From NCBI RefSeq assembly GCF_021155775.2, contig NC_060234.1, positions 14,559,871 through 14,623,870 on the forward strand: a DNA stretch of 64,000 bases. Direction: 5' to 3'. Below the pieces are notes generated by a model that was not told the DNA's origin, searched no databases, and saw only the letters and a list, made by a program, of their open reading frames with translations. Position 1 is the first letter of the stretch, and every line of letters begins with the position of its first letter. The stretch comes from Neodiprion pinetum. Its lineage: Eukaryota > Arthropoda > Insecta > Hymenoptera > Diprionidae. Made by a program: the position numbers and the translations under genes. Positions 52,816-62,637 of this stretch are shown piece by piece.

Positions 52816-53337
52816 ACAGTGATTGATTGATTTTCAAGAATGTAGCACGCCATCCGCTTTTTTTTTGAAAATTGAGTGCGACAAAAAAATAAGTCGCGCG
52901 ACTAATTTACGGCTAATTAACGGCAAATTATGCAATAGTTCGAATTCACATTTTCGACAATTGGCGAGCCAAGTTCATGTACGTGCAGGTAGGAACGAGA
53001 CAATAGAAATAACGGTCGCACGGGCAGACGGCCGACGCGGCAGCTGTAGCGCTCCGTTGCCTTCTTCCAAGAAATGCTGTACAGTAACCGAAATAATCTG
53101 AATTTCGGCATGAAAATTTCAGGGAATATTCGGAAGAGTGTATACTATTCGATAAAGCAAAGAAAAAAAAATCGATTTTTTGAAAATTTTACACTGGAAA
53201 GCTCCCTTAATAAACCCTTTTCACTTGATTGCTTTTTCGAGGATCGCTCACGATCACGTGTCTGCACAATCGTGTCCGCTCTGCGACTGATGAAAAGTTT
53301 TTATAAACGATGCATTCATACAGGATACAGCTAATCA

Positions 53338-55132
53338 CGTCCGAGATGAGGTTCGAGACAATTAACCAAGCTGCCCGTGGTGAATTTTGACAAATTGACA
53401 CAGCAAAGTACAAAACGGAAAAAAAAGCGATGGTGAACTGTTACCGTGTAGTGTACGTGCGGTATTCTGCGGACCATCTGAATATGGTGAAATCACCGCA
53501 TTATTTGCACTTCTAGTGCATCCGAACGGTTTGAGGTTCGGAAACCTATAGGTACGTTTACTTTAAATCTCTCAATCAACCGAAATAGAAGTTTCTAACA
53601 AGGAAACTGCCTGACGTGTACCCTCCCCCCGATTTTGATCATTTGAGGATATGTTATTCTTCATCGAAATCTCAGCGACATGTATTTTTATTCATCGGCG
53701 GAAAATCGGTTTGAAAGGGTGAAATCAGCACCCAAAGTTGGGCAGTTCTAGTTGAGATATTTGAATGAAACCCATTGGAGAACAATTCTTACGACGAATA
53801 ATGAAGAATGCATTCTGGCCGGGTACGACGGGGTTGAACAGTCGAAAAGTACAGGAACCGAAAGGTAAACAAAGTGTATAACTAAAAAACTATTATTCGA
53901 ATTCAATGAAATTAATTACATTTGAAACAGCAGAAAAAAGTAGGGGACACGTGTTTTTGCGTTTTTCAAAATAACGTCACATAGGGGGTGAACTACCCTT
54001 ATACACGTGCAGCCGAATTCCCATTAGAATCGTACTATTTTGCCTCAATTCGTCTCATCTAACATTACAAAGCTCTTTTTGAGCAAGAATTTAGGATTTT
54101 CTTCGTTTCAATAAATTTCTGTTGCATTTATAACAAAAACCACTCCTATAAATTGCCGAACTGTTTCTGGCATAGTTTCTTTCACGATCGTGAAATCTTT
54201 CGGAGCCCGGTATTTTAGTGGTTTTACACGTAAACATTTAGGACTTTGGTTATTATTTTTTTCCAATACATTGAAAGAAATCGGAAAGTTAACATGGAAT
54301 GGCTTGTTGAAATGGCATTGAAGAAATGAAAGTTACCTTGTAACGCTGAATTTGAAACCACTTTGCTCTGAATAATATATAATTTTCGACTATTCAACCC
54401 CGTCGTAACCGGCTAGAATATATTTTTCATTGTTCGTCGTAGGAATTATTCTCCAATTGGTTTCATTCAAATATCTCAATTGGAAGCATGCGAAACTATG
54501 AAACAACCACTGAGGATGCCCAGCTTTGGGAGCTGATTTCACTCTTTCTAACCGATTTTCCGCCAAAAAAAAAAATAAATGTCGCTTAGATTTCGATGAA
54601 GAATAACATATCCTCAAATGGTCGAAATCGGGAGGGGGGCGGGTCACACCTTAGGCAGTTTTAGTGTGAATCAAGTGCTAGAAAGTATCGACAATGTTGA
54701 GTAATTCCCCTTCAATGAGCATGAGCACGTTATTGCACTGATCGAGACGCAACCTAACTATATCACGATATTCGATGACGTAGCATGCGAGTAGCAGGAC
54801 AACATACGCGCTTACTATTGTATGGGTACTATGGGTAGACATCCTGACGTAGACTATTTTTGTCCTCGTCAGACGTACGCATGAATCTCAAAGCATATCG
54901 TGCGTGACAACATCAACTTGATGGTCGTATTCAGACAAGACGAGATGAACCTGAGGCATGTGTGCAATGATCACGTCAACATCGATATCTCGTACACACA
55001 GTTCGAAGACTTGTGTATGGCACGCTGGAACGGTGAAAAATGTGGGTTCGTAGTGATCGACAAGGATAGAGAGGTTGGTGATGGTCAGTATAGGCAGGGA
55101 TTTGACAATTTCACAAACATGACAAAAGAATG
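53338..55132 (+). pseudogene. Polinton C packaging ATPase, split by a foldback element
   Basis: The start codon position is ACG (53336). VVNFDKL is followed by frameshifted VFCGPSEYGE, where the P-loop Lys-Thr of the family is lost. Coding stops at about 53603, the foldback element follows, and coding resumes at 54670 with ESIDNVE, ITIFDDVAC (Walker B), then a stop, RAYYCMG, and DNINLMVVFRQDEMNLRHV to VVIDKDREVGDGQYRQG, ending at 55132. The C-terminal 78 residues are in one clean frame. Broken independently of copy A. Confidence 0.85.
53604..54661. mobile_element. Foldback-type element with about 255-bp inverted arms
   Basis: 53604-53865 and 54392-54661 are inverted copies at roughly 80% similarity (AAACTGCCT ends; GAGGATATGTTATTCTTCATC; TTCAACCCCGTCGTA). 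The interior has no ORF. Target duplicates are not obvious. It interrupts the ATPase gene. Confidence 0.85.
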
Positions 55133-55225
55133 AAATACCCGATCATCTAAGGAAACGAAACAGTAGCTTTCCAGAGCTAGTTGTATCAACAAGCAGGAAA
55201 TTCGTAATATAAGGAAAAAGAAGTC

Positions 55226-56118
55226 TTGCATCATACTGCTCAAGGGAGTAATGCGATTCGTCGTAAGCATAGAATCCTTAAGACGGGAAAAGAGTCGCTG
55301 CGAAAAACAATGAAGGATGTCTTTAAACCTGTAATCTTGCTGCAGCAATTAGTAGATGTTTCTCGAGGCACAAAACCTACTAAGATAGAGGTGAAGGAAG
55401 GAATCGAAACTAAAACAAAGGATGAGCCGAAAAACGAAATGAAATCCGAAACAGACGATTCTTTTGGAACTGTAGAGGAAGAGGATAAAACTATGATAGA
55501 GTCGTTGGTGAGATCGGAAAATGAATATCTTGAGATGCTCAACGATAAACAAGGACAGCACGAGTTGAATACCGTGTACGGGTTACGGAGCTTTTCTACT
55601 GCCGGGCTGATGGTTGGTGCCTCGGCGACAAGCTTCAAGCGCGATTTTGTTCACATAGGCGATACGCTCTATCCCAAAACTCCCAGGCTGTTGGAACTGC
55701 TGTACAAAAAGATGCCCAACAGCGCTCACTTTTTCCGCAACGACAAGGAAAATTCCAGAAATATCCTTCCCGCAAAAGATGCTCACAGAAACTACTATAA
55801 CATCACCGAGCCTATCCAAAACGTTCAAACGCCAAATTCAAGCATTTAATTGCAGAGCTGCTCAATATTTCTACATTAGGCGAAGGCGTATCCCCGTCGT
55901 CACAGATGTCAAAGTGTACGGGCAAAGGTGTTTTGCTACCTCAGGCTTGAGTTACTCGACAAGGTGTTAAAACAGATTATATTTTCTGGGACGACGCTAA
56001 CGAGCTGGTGGAACGTCTTGGTTTGCCTATGGCATCTCAAGCAATTGGGAATACGCGTCACAACAATAAAATTATGTCGATTCTCGAAAGATTACGGGAA
56101 GCCGGAATCATTCAATAG
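55226..56118 (+). pseudogene. Polinton C 278-aa-family protein (DUF8207-like)
   Basis: First 207 codons open from 55226: NAIRRKHRILKTGKE, LNTVYGLRSFSTAGLMVGAS, HIGDTLYPKTPRLLELLYKK and AKDAHRNYY. A frameshift near 55840 separates these from VTRQGVKTDYIFWDDANELV and NKIMSILERLREAGII, ending at TAG 56116-56118. Compared with the intact copy at 11361 it has an insertion (FSTAGLMVGASATSFKRD) after VYG, so the two differ in length. Confidence 0.75.
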
Positions 56119-56149
56119 CCGAATCTCATCATGTATGCAATCGTATACG

Positions 56150-56551
56150 AGATAAGCGTCGACGTGCTTGGACGTCTGTTGAATAAAAACGCAGCTGCGA
56201 GATCTCGCGGTCCTCCGGGTTTCTGGTTTTAAATAAGAACGGACGGGCATTACGATATATCAAAGAAAAGACTGCATTGTCGCAGATTCCGTAGAGTCGA
56301 ACAATGCTGTAGATATAACAATCTAAAGACGAGGATTGTACTTGCTGCAGAAACAAATAGACAACCTTGATAAAATGATCAAAGCTTTGGAGATCACCAC
56401 GGGGAAAGCCTTGGATACCTTCTACGAAGATCTTAGAGCAGGTAGAGACCTGTCGATTCAAAATGCAGAAATCATTTCCAAATTGGACTCCAGACTAAGA
56501 GCATTGGAATACGAACGAGAAAAAGCTAGCGCTGGTGACGGAACTGCATAA
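56150..56551 (+). pseudogene. Polinton C coiled-coil protein
   Basis: SVDVLGRLLNKNAAA, GPPGF, a stop, GHYDI and KRL, then a frameshift to LLQKQIDNLDKMIKALEITT and LDSRLRALEYEREKASAGDG, ending 56551. Same layout as the intact 12231-12632 gene and likewise overlapping the integrase start. Confidence 0.75.
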
Positions 56552-57016
56552 GTCTGCACGCCGGAATTATCCGCGTCGACGTGTAGACGTGCGCAGCATC
56601 GACCAGACCTGGCAGGCAAGTCTTGTTGATATGACGTACGCTGAACAAAATAAAGGCTACAAGTGCATGCTCACAGGACTTCCGTTTCCGTTTTAAATGT
56701 GAGTGGCAGGTGTGCGAAAGAGTGTGAGTGAAAAGGCGAGAATTTAGCAGGATAGCAAGGATGAGGAGAAAAGGAAATAGGGCAGAGAAGGAGCGGGGAA
56801 GACATAGACGGGAGGTCGAGTGAAGGCAATAGAGAGGCAGGAATAGAAGAGAAGGGCAGTTGAAAAAGAAAGAAGGGGGAGAGTTTTGAGGTTGGGCAAA
56901 AAGAGCCGGCGGACGGCAACGATTCGTATAAGATAGGAATAGGCGGTGACATCTAGGGAGTAAGAAGGGGGATAGTGTAGAGACAGGTAGGCGGCGGATA
57001 AATAAGGTAGGGAGCG

Positions 57017-57994
57017 GTGACGGAGAGAAAGAATATGAGTAACGCGGGTGGCCAAAAAGAAGGGGCAAACAGGGAAGAGAAGGAGAAAAAGAAAGGTAGG
57101 CCGGGGGCAGTAGCAGCGTTAGGGAGAGATAGGAGGCATAGCCTGGGATCGACGGCGACGGTGCTAGACTTATGGAGGAGAAAGCGAGAGGAGGAAGGGG
57201 AAAAAGGGGAGGAGGATGTAGACGAGATGCAGGAAAAAGAAAGAGTATTTGGGAAAAGCAGGAAAGTGCACCGGTCGCTGGAGGGTAAGACAGGGGAGGA
57301 AGGGAAGGCAGAGGAAGGGGGTATACAGGATATGCTAAGGTTGATTAGGGAAGAGCTGAAGATGGGTCTAGAGGAGGTCAAAGGGCAGGAAAGGGGGATC
57401 AGGGAAGAAATGGAAAAGAATAAAGGCGAAATGACTAGAAGGGAAGAGCAGTGGGAAGTAGAAAGGGCGGAGATGAAAGAAATGATAAGGGATCTAGGTA
57501 AAAGACTAGAAAAGGTAGAAGAGCGGAGAGGGGGGGAGATAGAAAGGGTAAAGGAGAGACTGATAGAATTAGAAAAGAAGAGTGCAGAAGGCGGGGGGGA
57601 AAGGCAGGTACAGGGGAATGCGGAAGTGACGGGGGTAACAATAGATAGGTTAAAAGAGATGGAGTGGGCCATAGAGAGGAAAGGAAGGGAAGAAAGAAGG
57701 GGAAATATAGTAGTGAGAGGATCAAGACTAGAGAAGGAAAGAGAAAAGGAAGGGTTAAAAAAGATTTTGCAGCTGATAGGGGTAGAGGTCGAGGTAAAGG
57801 ATATGTGGGAGGTAGGCGCGAAAAAGGGGGGAGAAAAGGGGATATGGATAGCAAGACTAGGAAATAGGGAGCAAAAGAGGCAGGTAATGGAAAGAAAAAG
57901 CCTTCTCAAAGGGAGGGAGGAGAGAATAGACGAGGATCTCACCTGGGCAGAGAGGAGAATGAAATGGAAGTTGAGGGAGATAGCAGCTATTTAG
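57017..57994 (+). CDS. LINE copy 2 ORF1 protein (coiled coil)
   Basis: 325 residues, uninterrupted. The N-terminal third is disordered (NREEKEKKKGRPGAVAALG, VLDLWRRKREEE), the centre is a long coiled coil (about residues 110-215: EEVKGQERGIREEMEKNKGE, RLEKVEERRGGEIERVKERL), and the C-terminus (NIVVRGSRLEKE, IGVEVEVKDMWEVGAKK) resembles the RNA-binding (RRM-like) part of LINE ORF1 proteins. It would bind the element RNA and act as a chaperone. The strong Glu/Lys/Arg/Gly bias comes from the purine-rich strand. Confidence 0.8.
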   Translation: MTERKNMSNAGGQKEGANREEKEKKKGRPGAVAALGRDRRHSLGSTATVLDLWRRKREEEGEKGEEDVDEMQEKERVFGKSRKVHRSLEGKTGEEGKAEEGGIQDMLRLIREELKMGLEEVKGQERGIREEMEKNKGEMTRREEQWEVERAEMKEMIRDLGKRLEKVEERRGGEIERVKERLIELEKKSAEGGGERQVQGNAEVTGVTIDRLKEMEWAIERKGREERRGNIVVRGSRLEKEREKEGLKKILQLIGVEVEVKDMWEVGAKKGGEKGIWIARLGNREQKRQVMERKSLLKGREERIDEDLTWAERRMKWKLREIAAI

Positions 57995-58236
57995 GAGAGA
58001 AGGGAAAACAGAGTAAGAATAGGGTATGCAAAGATCTGGATAGAAGGGAAAATGTGGAAGTGGGATAAGATAGGAGAGGTGCTTAGGGACGGTACAGGGA
58101 AAGCGAGGGAAGAGAGGTGAAGGGAGGGGAGGAGAAAAGCAGGGGAAGGCGATAGGGAAAGGTCAGCAAGCGAGGAAAGACAAGAGGGAAGTATAGAAGC
58201 ACAGGGAAGGGTACGTAGGGAAAGGCAGTCGGGGGA

Positions 58237-59226
58237 ATGGGTAGTGGGGGGGGGCAGAGGCAGGTGGGGAGGGAGATAAGGAGGAGAGAGAGGGGAGTAG
58301 GCGAGACAGAAAGGGAGGGGTGGAAAGTAGCTTTTTGGAATGTGGCGAGGCTCGCGAGAAAGGATGAAGATTTCTGGAGGGGGCTAGGGGAGTGGGATGT
58401 AATATTTCTAATGGAGACATGGATAGAAAAGAAGGGGTGGGAAAGGATTAGAAATAAGTTGCCAGTAGGGTATAAATGGGAAGTGCAGTATGCGGTTCGA
58501 AAAAATAGGAAGGGAAGAGCAATAGGCAGAATGCTGTCAGGGGCAAGAAGGGAGATAGTAAGTGGGAAGGGAGGGAGGGAAGAGGTGAAAAAGGGCATGA
58601 TAACAAGGAAAATAAGTGTAGGGGGGGAAAAATGGGTAGTAGTAGGAATATACGTAAATGGGGATATAAAAAAGAAGATAGGGGAATTGAAGGAGCGGGC
58701 AGAAGAGGTAGAGGGAGGAACAGAAGTGCTAGTGGGGGGTGATTTTGATGCCAGGACTGGGCAGGAGGGGGCAGGATGCTGGGGAGAAGGAGAGGAGGAG
58801 AGTAGGAGTAGGAAATCAAAGGATAGGAAAATAAACTCGGAAGGTAGGCAGCTTGTGCAATTTTTAGATAAGACAGGATGGGCAATAATGAACGGGAACA
58901 TAGAGGGGGATGAGGAGGGGGAATTTACGTATGTAGGAGGGGCGGGGGTGACGGTGATAGACTACGCTATAGGAGACATCGAGGTAAGGGATAGGGTCGA
59001 AAGGATAGAGATTGGGGATAGGGTTGACTCGGATCATCACCCGGTAATAGTGTGGTTGAGGGGGGCAGTGGCTAGGACAAGGAAGGGAAAAAGAGTAGGG
59101 GGAACTAGTAGAGGAGACTGGACGGAGGAGGGTAGGATGAGGTTTAGAACAGAAGTCAAATGGGAGGGGATAGGAGAAGTGGATGTAGGTAAAGAGATAG
59201 AGAAAAGAATAAGGGAGTGTAGATGA
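58237..59226 (+). CDS. LINE copy 2 ORF2, APE-type endonuclease part
   Basis: Endonuclease/exonuclease/phosphatase fold: KVAFWNVARL (Asn), IFLMETWIEKKGW (Glu of the catalytic pair), VLVGGDFDARTG (Asp), FTYVGGAGVTVIDYAIGD and DRVDSDHHPVIVWL (terminal SDHHP). This nuclease nicks target DNA to prime reverse transcription. Every signature block is present. It ends in a TGA at 59224-59226, after which the same protein continues in the linker frame with more stops (59500-59700), so ORF2 is no longer continuous with the RT. Confidence 0.88.
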   Translation: MGSGGGQRQVGREIRRRERGVGETEREGWKVAFWNVARLARKDEDFWRGLGEWDVIFLMETWIEKKGWERIRNKLPVGYKWEVQYAVRKNRKGRAIGRMLSGARREIVSGKGGREEVKKGMITRKISVGGEKWVVVGIYVNGDIKKKIGELKERAEEVEGGTEVLVGGDFDARTGQEGAGCWGEGEEESRSRKSKDRKINSEGRQLVQFLDKTGWAIMNGNIEGDEEGEFTYVGGAGVTVIDYAIGDIEVRDRVERIEIGDRVDSDHHPVIVWLRGAVARTRKGKRVGGTSRGDWTEEGRMRFRTEVKWEGIGEVDVGKEIEKRIRECR

Positions 59227-59729
59227 GCCTTAGATGTAGGAGGGAGGGGCAGGGAAGCGAAAAAGGGATGGTGGGATGAGGAATGTAGGCGAAAAAAAGC
59301 GGAAGTTAGGCAGAGTCTAAGGAAATGGAGAAAGGGGGAGGGGGAAGGGGACGCGTATAGAAAGGAAAGAAGGGAATATAATAGGCTATGCGAGGAGAGG
59401 AAGAAGAAAGAAAATGAGGGATTCATAAAAGAAGCAGCGGAAGCAAGGACAGAAAGCAAGGTATGGGAGATAGTTAATAGGGAAAGAAAGAAGTGAAAGA
59501 GGGTGAATGAAGAAATAGGAGATCAGGAGTAGAGGGAGTATTTCATGGGATTATTAGGCGGGGTAGAAAGCAAGGTAACAGACGGCGGGGAGACGGTAAA
59601 TAGGAAGGGGGACGGGGAAGGGGAGCTGCAGAGAAAAGAGATTAAAAAGGTGATAGGAAAGCTGAGGGATGGAGAGGCACCAGGGGGGATGGAATAGTTA
59701 GCGAGGTATGGAGGTATGGGGGGGAAGAA

Positions 59730-60893
59730 ATGGAGCAGTGGATATGGAAAACATGTAACAGAGTTTGGGTGGGGGAGGGCTGGCCAGAGAATTGGAGGGA
59801 GGGATTGATAGCGCCGATAGTTGAGAAGGGGGAGGGAAAAAGGGTAGAAGAGTATAGGGGGGTGACTTTGAAGCCAACTCTATATAAGGTGTATGCGATG
59901 GCATTAGCGGATAGGTTAGAAAGAGAGGTAGAGGAAAAGGGCTTGATACCGCAAAACCAAACGGGTTTCAGAAAAGGCATGGGTACAATTGACAATATAT
60001 ATGTACTCAATTATTTAATCAATAGGCAGGCGGGAAAGGATAAGGGAAAGATGGTGGCGTTCTTTGTGGACCTGAAAGCGGCTTTCGATTCAGTGAACAG
60101 GAAGGTGCTGTGGGAGACTATGGAAAGGAGAGGGGTGAGGGAAGGGCTAAGGGTAAGGATAGAGGAAATTCACAAGGAAACAAAGAGTCGAGTGAAGAGC
60201 GGGGGAAAGGTAGGAGAGGCGTTCTGGACAGCGAGGGGGGTAAGGCAGGGATGTCCGCTCAGTCCGCATGTGTTCAACCTGCTGCTGGCTGACTTAGAAG
60301 AGGAAATGGGGAAAGGGAAAAGGGTTGGGGGGGTGGAGTTAGCCGGCGGCAGGGTATGCACGTTAGCTTATGCGGATGATATAGTGTTACTAGCGGAAAG
60401 TGAAGAGAAAATGGAGGTAATGATTAGGAAGTTAGAGAGGTATATGGATAGGAAAAGGCTGACGGTAAATGTAGGGAAATCAAAGATTATGAGATTTAGG
60501 AAAGGAGGCGGTAGAAGGAAAAACATAGATTGGAGATGGAAAGGGAAAAAGATAGAGGAGGTGAAAGAGTTCAGCTATCTAGGGTATCGAGTGAAGTGCA
60601 ATGGGGGACAGGAAGCACAGGTGAAAGAGAGAGTACGGAAGGCAGGGGTAGTAATGAGGCAGGTATGGGGAATAGGAAAAAGAAGGTTTGGGAGGGATTG
60701 GGAAAAAAGGATTTGGTTATTTGACAGGCTAGTATGGACGGTAATAGAGTATGCATCGGAGATATGGGGGTGGAGGGAGTGGAGGGCGGTCGAGGCGGTA
60801 CAGGATAGATTTTTGAGATGGACATTAGGAGTGGATGTAAGGGAGTGGTATGTTAGTAAGGGAGGAACTACAGAGGGAGAAGCTAAGGATTAG
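59730..60893 (+). CDS. LINE copy 2 ORF2, reverse transcriptase part
   Basis: 387 residues holding all RT blocks: LIPQNQTGFRKGMGTIDNIY, VAFFVDLKAAFDSVNRKV (first Asp), GVRQGCPLSPHVFNLLLADL and LAYADDIVLLAESE (catalytic YADD), then the thumb region ERYMDRKRLTVNVGKSKIM and FSYLGYRVKCNGG. Group assignment by eye is uncertain (APE clade, close to R1/I-Jockey or related hymenopteran families). A frameshift near 60850 leads on to the C-terminal part. Confidence 0.9.
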   Translation: MEQWIWKTCNRVWVGEGWPENWREGLIAPIVEKGEGKRVEEYRGVTLKPTLYKVYAMALADRLEREVEEKGLIPQNQTGFRKGMGTIDNIYVLNYLINRQAGKDKGKMVAFFVDLKAAFDSVNRKVLWETMERRGVREGLRVRIEEIHKETKSRVKSGGKVGEAFWTARGVRQGCPLSPHVFNLLLADLEEEMGKGKRVGGVELAGGRVCTLAYADDIVLLAESEEKMEVMIRKLERYMDRKRLTVNVGKSKIMRFRKGGGRRKNIDWRWKGKKIEEVKEFSYLGYRVKCNGGQEAQVKERVRKAGVVMRQVWGIGKRRFGRDWEKRIWLFDRLVWTVIEYASEIWGWREWRAVEAVQDRFLRWTLGVDVREWYVSKGGTTEGEAKD

Positions 60894-61576
60894 GGCAGGG
60901 AGACGCGCATGGAATTTTGAAAGGAAGCTGGAGAGAGGGGAGGGTAGCGAGTTAGCTAGGAGATGCTGGGAAGAGATAAGGGACAAGGCAGAAGCTGGGA
61001 GGCAGGGATCGAGGTGGGAAAGAGAAAGGGAAAGTTTCTTTGCGGAAAGGGGAGCAGAGAGTAGAGAGGTAGTCGCGAGAAGGGAGAGGGGCGAGATGGA
61101 GTTTAGGGAAATAGAGGAGAGAGAGAGAGGAAAGAACAGAGAAAAGAGAGGTGGGAGAAAATAAGGGAATCGAGATACAACAGATGGTACAGGCTAGTGA
61201 AAGGAGAAGGGATACCAGGATATCTGGGAAAGGGATGGGGAGAAAGCAGGTGGATAAGGGTGGCAAGATTTAGATTAGGAAGCGAGATGAAGGAGGCAAG
61301 GTACTGGGAAGAAGAGGAAAAGAGAAGGTGTAGGGTGTGTGGGGGGGAGGAGGAAACATGGGAGCACGTATGGGAAAGGTGCGTAGGCTGGGATAGAAGG
61401 GAGGAAAGCTGGCAGGAGGTGGTGAGGGAGATGTTAGGTGAGGAGGGGGTGGGAGAAGTCTGGATGAGAGAATTGGAAAGGATCAGGGATGTACAAGAGA
61501 ATGAAAGAGTGAGAGATAAATGGGAAATGGAAGTCGATTCGGATAAGGACGATTTAGGAAATAGAATAAGGTAAAA
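60850..61576 (+). pseudogene. LINE copy 2 ORF2 C-terminus with zinc knuckle
   Basis: Two frames. 60850-61164 is a helical, charged continuation (LREEL-like start, then RCWEEIRDKAEAGRQGSR). 61197-61574 contains GIPGYLGKGWGESRWIRVAR and CRVCGGEEETWEHVWERC, a C-x2-C-x9-H-x4-C knuckle common at LINE C-termini, followed by VREMLGEEGVGEVWMREL. The join needs a one-stop readthrough at about 61160-61200. Confidence 0.8.
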
Positions 61577-62637
61577 TAGGATAAGGTTAAGTAAAGATAA
61601 GGATAAAAAATAAGAAAAGGATAAGAGGGAAAGTAAGGGAATGGCAAGGCAATGGCACAGGGCACAGGCAATTAGAAATTAAGTAAGGATAAGGTAGGAA
61701 GTAAGAATAGGGTAAGAATAGGTTAAGAAAACATGTAAAAATATTGTAAAGGAAGAGGAAAAGGGAAGTCCTTGTAACCCTAAGGGGATCAAAAAATATT
61801 ACATACATGCTCACAGTCATTGATATTTTTTTCAAAGTATACGTGGGCTGTACTGATGAAGAACAAGTCCGGGGATAATGTTATAACGGCGATGGAATCT
61901 GTGTTAGTTCAAGGACGTGTACCGAAACAATTATCCGTGGACAGAAAAACGGAATTTCACAACTCAAAATTTGAATCTCTTATGACACGCTATGGAATCA
62001 AACTTAACTCCACGTACAGTAATTTGAGGGCGTCAGTCTGCGAACGCTTCAATCGGACGCTGGAAAGTAAAATGTAGAAACGGTTCGGTATGCGAGGAAA
62101 CTACAAATGGCTCGTCATCTTATCTGATTTGGTATCGACTTACAACAACACCAAATACCGAACCATACGAATAAAACCATTGGATGTCACTGTTGCAAAC
62201 GAAAGCCAAAATACGTCAGGCGTACGGGGGGCTTTGATCGATGTCTACCAAATCAGTATAGTTCGAAACTGATGACAAAGTTTGGACCAGCAAATTCAAA
62301 AACGTCTTGGAGAAAGGTTACACTCCCAAATGGACGACAGAGATATTCACGATAAGCCAAGTGGACAATACCATCGAAATCAACCAACCGCTGGCGGTTT
62401 CTACGAACAGGAGCTGCTCAAGATCGAACATCCAGACATCTATCTCGTGGAAAAGGTTCTCAAGACACGTGGGAAAAAATTACATGTAAAATGATCAGGT
62501 TTTGACAGTAGACACAGCAGTTGGATGAATGAATCTCTCTATATTATATACATTACTATACAATTTCGAATCATGTCCTATACGCTACGATGCAGTAATT
62601 GTAAAGCTAAAGCATATCTCATAACTCAAGAAGCAGT

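Larger units (their letters stand above)
51911..53206. mobile_element. TTAA-flanked Kolobok-like element, non-autonomous
   Basis: Inverted ends GGGAGCTTTCCAGTGT with TTAA at 51907-51910 and 53207-53210. Removing it joins the PLA2-protein islands. It carries the end of a transposase ORF (52501-52815) and a nested hairpin (52193-52344). Termini differ from those at 31085, so it is another family using the same target. Confidence 0.88.
49506..53270 (-). pseudogene. Polinton C PLA2-domain minor capsid protein, split by two elements
   Basis: Three coding islands on the minus strand. 53210-53270: basic N-terminus (SDPRKSNQVKRVY), its Met position now Val. 51725-51907: NKPAIELHVLGDQL, then CSPGTKLTKRLARSDSGIN and ACKEHDIAY, with the His-Asp pair kept but the calcium loop changed (CSPG). 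49506-49838: remnant with GEGLYLKPYKKGFGLHLSK; the hydrophobic segment seen in copy A is deleted. The TTAA element (51911-53206) and the hAT element (49847-51716) separate the islands, each with a clean target duplication. Dead gene. Confidence 0.8.
56677..61805 (+). mobile_element. LINE (APE-type), copy 2, full length
   Basis: 5.13 kb between perfect 11-bp duplicates CATGCTCACAG at 56666-56676 and 61806-61816. The 5' end GACTTCCGTTTCCG matches copy 1. ORF1, endonuclease, RT and a terminal zinc knuckle are all present; the 3' end carries AAGGATAA-type repeats and a short AAAAAATATTACATA tail. The coding strand is about three quarters purine. Several stops in ORF2 but the target duplicate is perfect, so the insertion is fairly young. 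Confidence 0.92.
56545..62540 (+). pseudogene. Polinton C integrase, split by a LINE
   Basis: 5' part 56545-56676: RRNYPRRRVDVRSIDQTW, then QASLVDM, where the first catalytic Asp is Ser. After the LINE (56677-61805) and the repeated target, 61817 onward reads VIDIFF, a frameshift, LSVDRKTEFHNSKFESLM (second Asp) and VCERFNRTLESKM (Glu), then a stop, SH3-like residues and a chromodomain-like segment (PDIYLVEKVLKTRGKKLHVK, stop, SGFDSRHSSWMNES). Inactive through several lesions, independent of the LINE. Confidence 0.88.
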
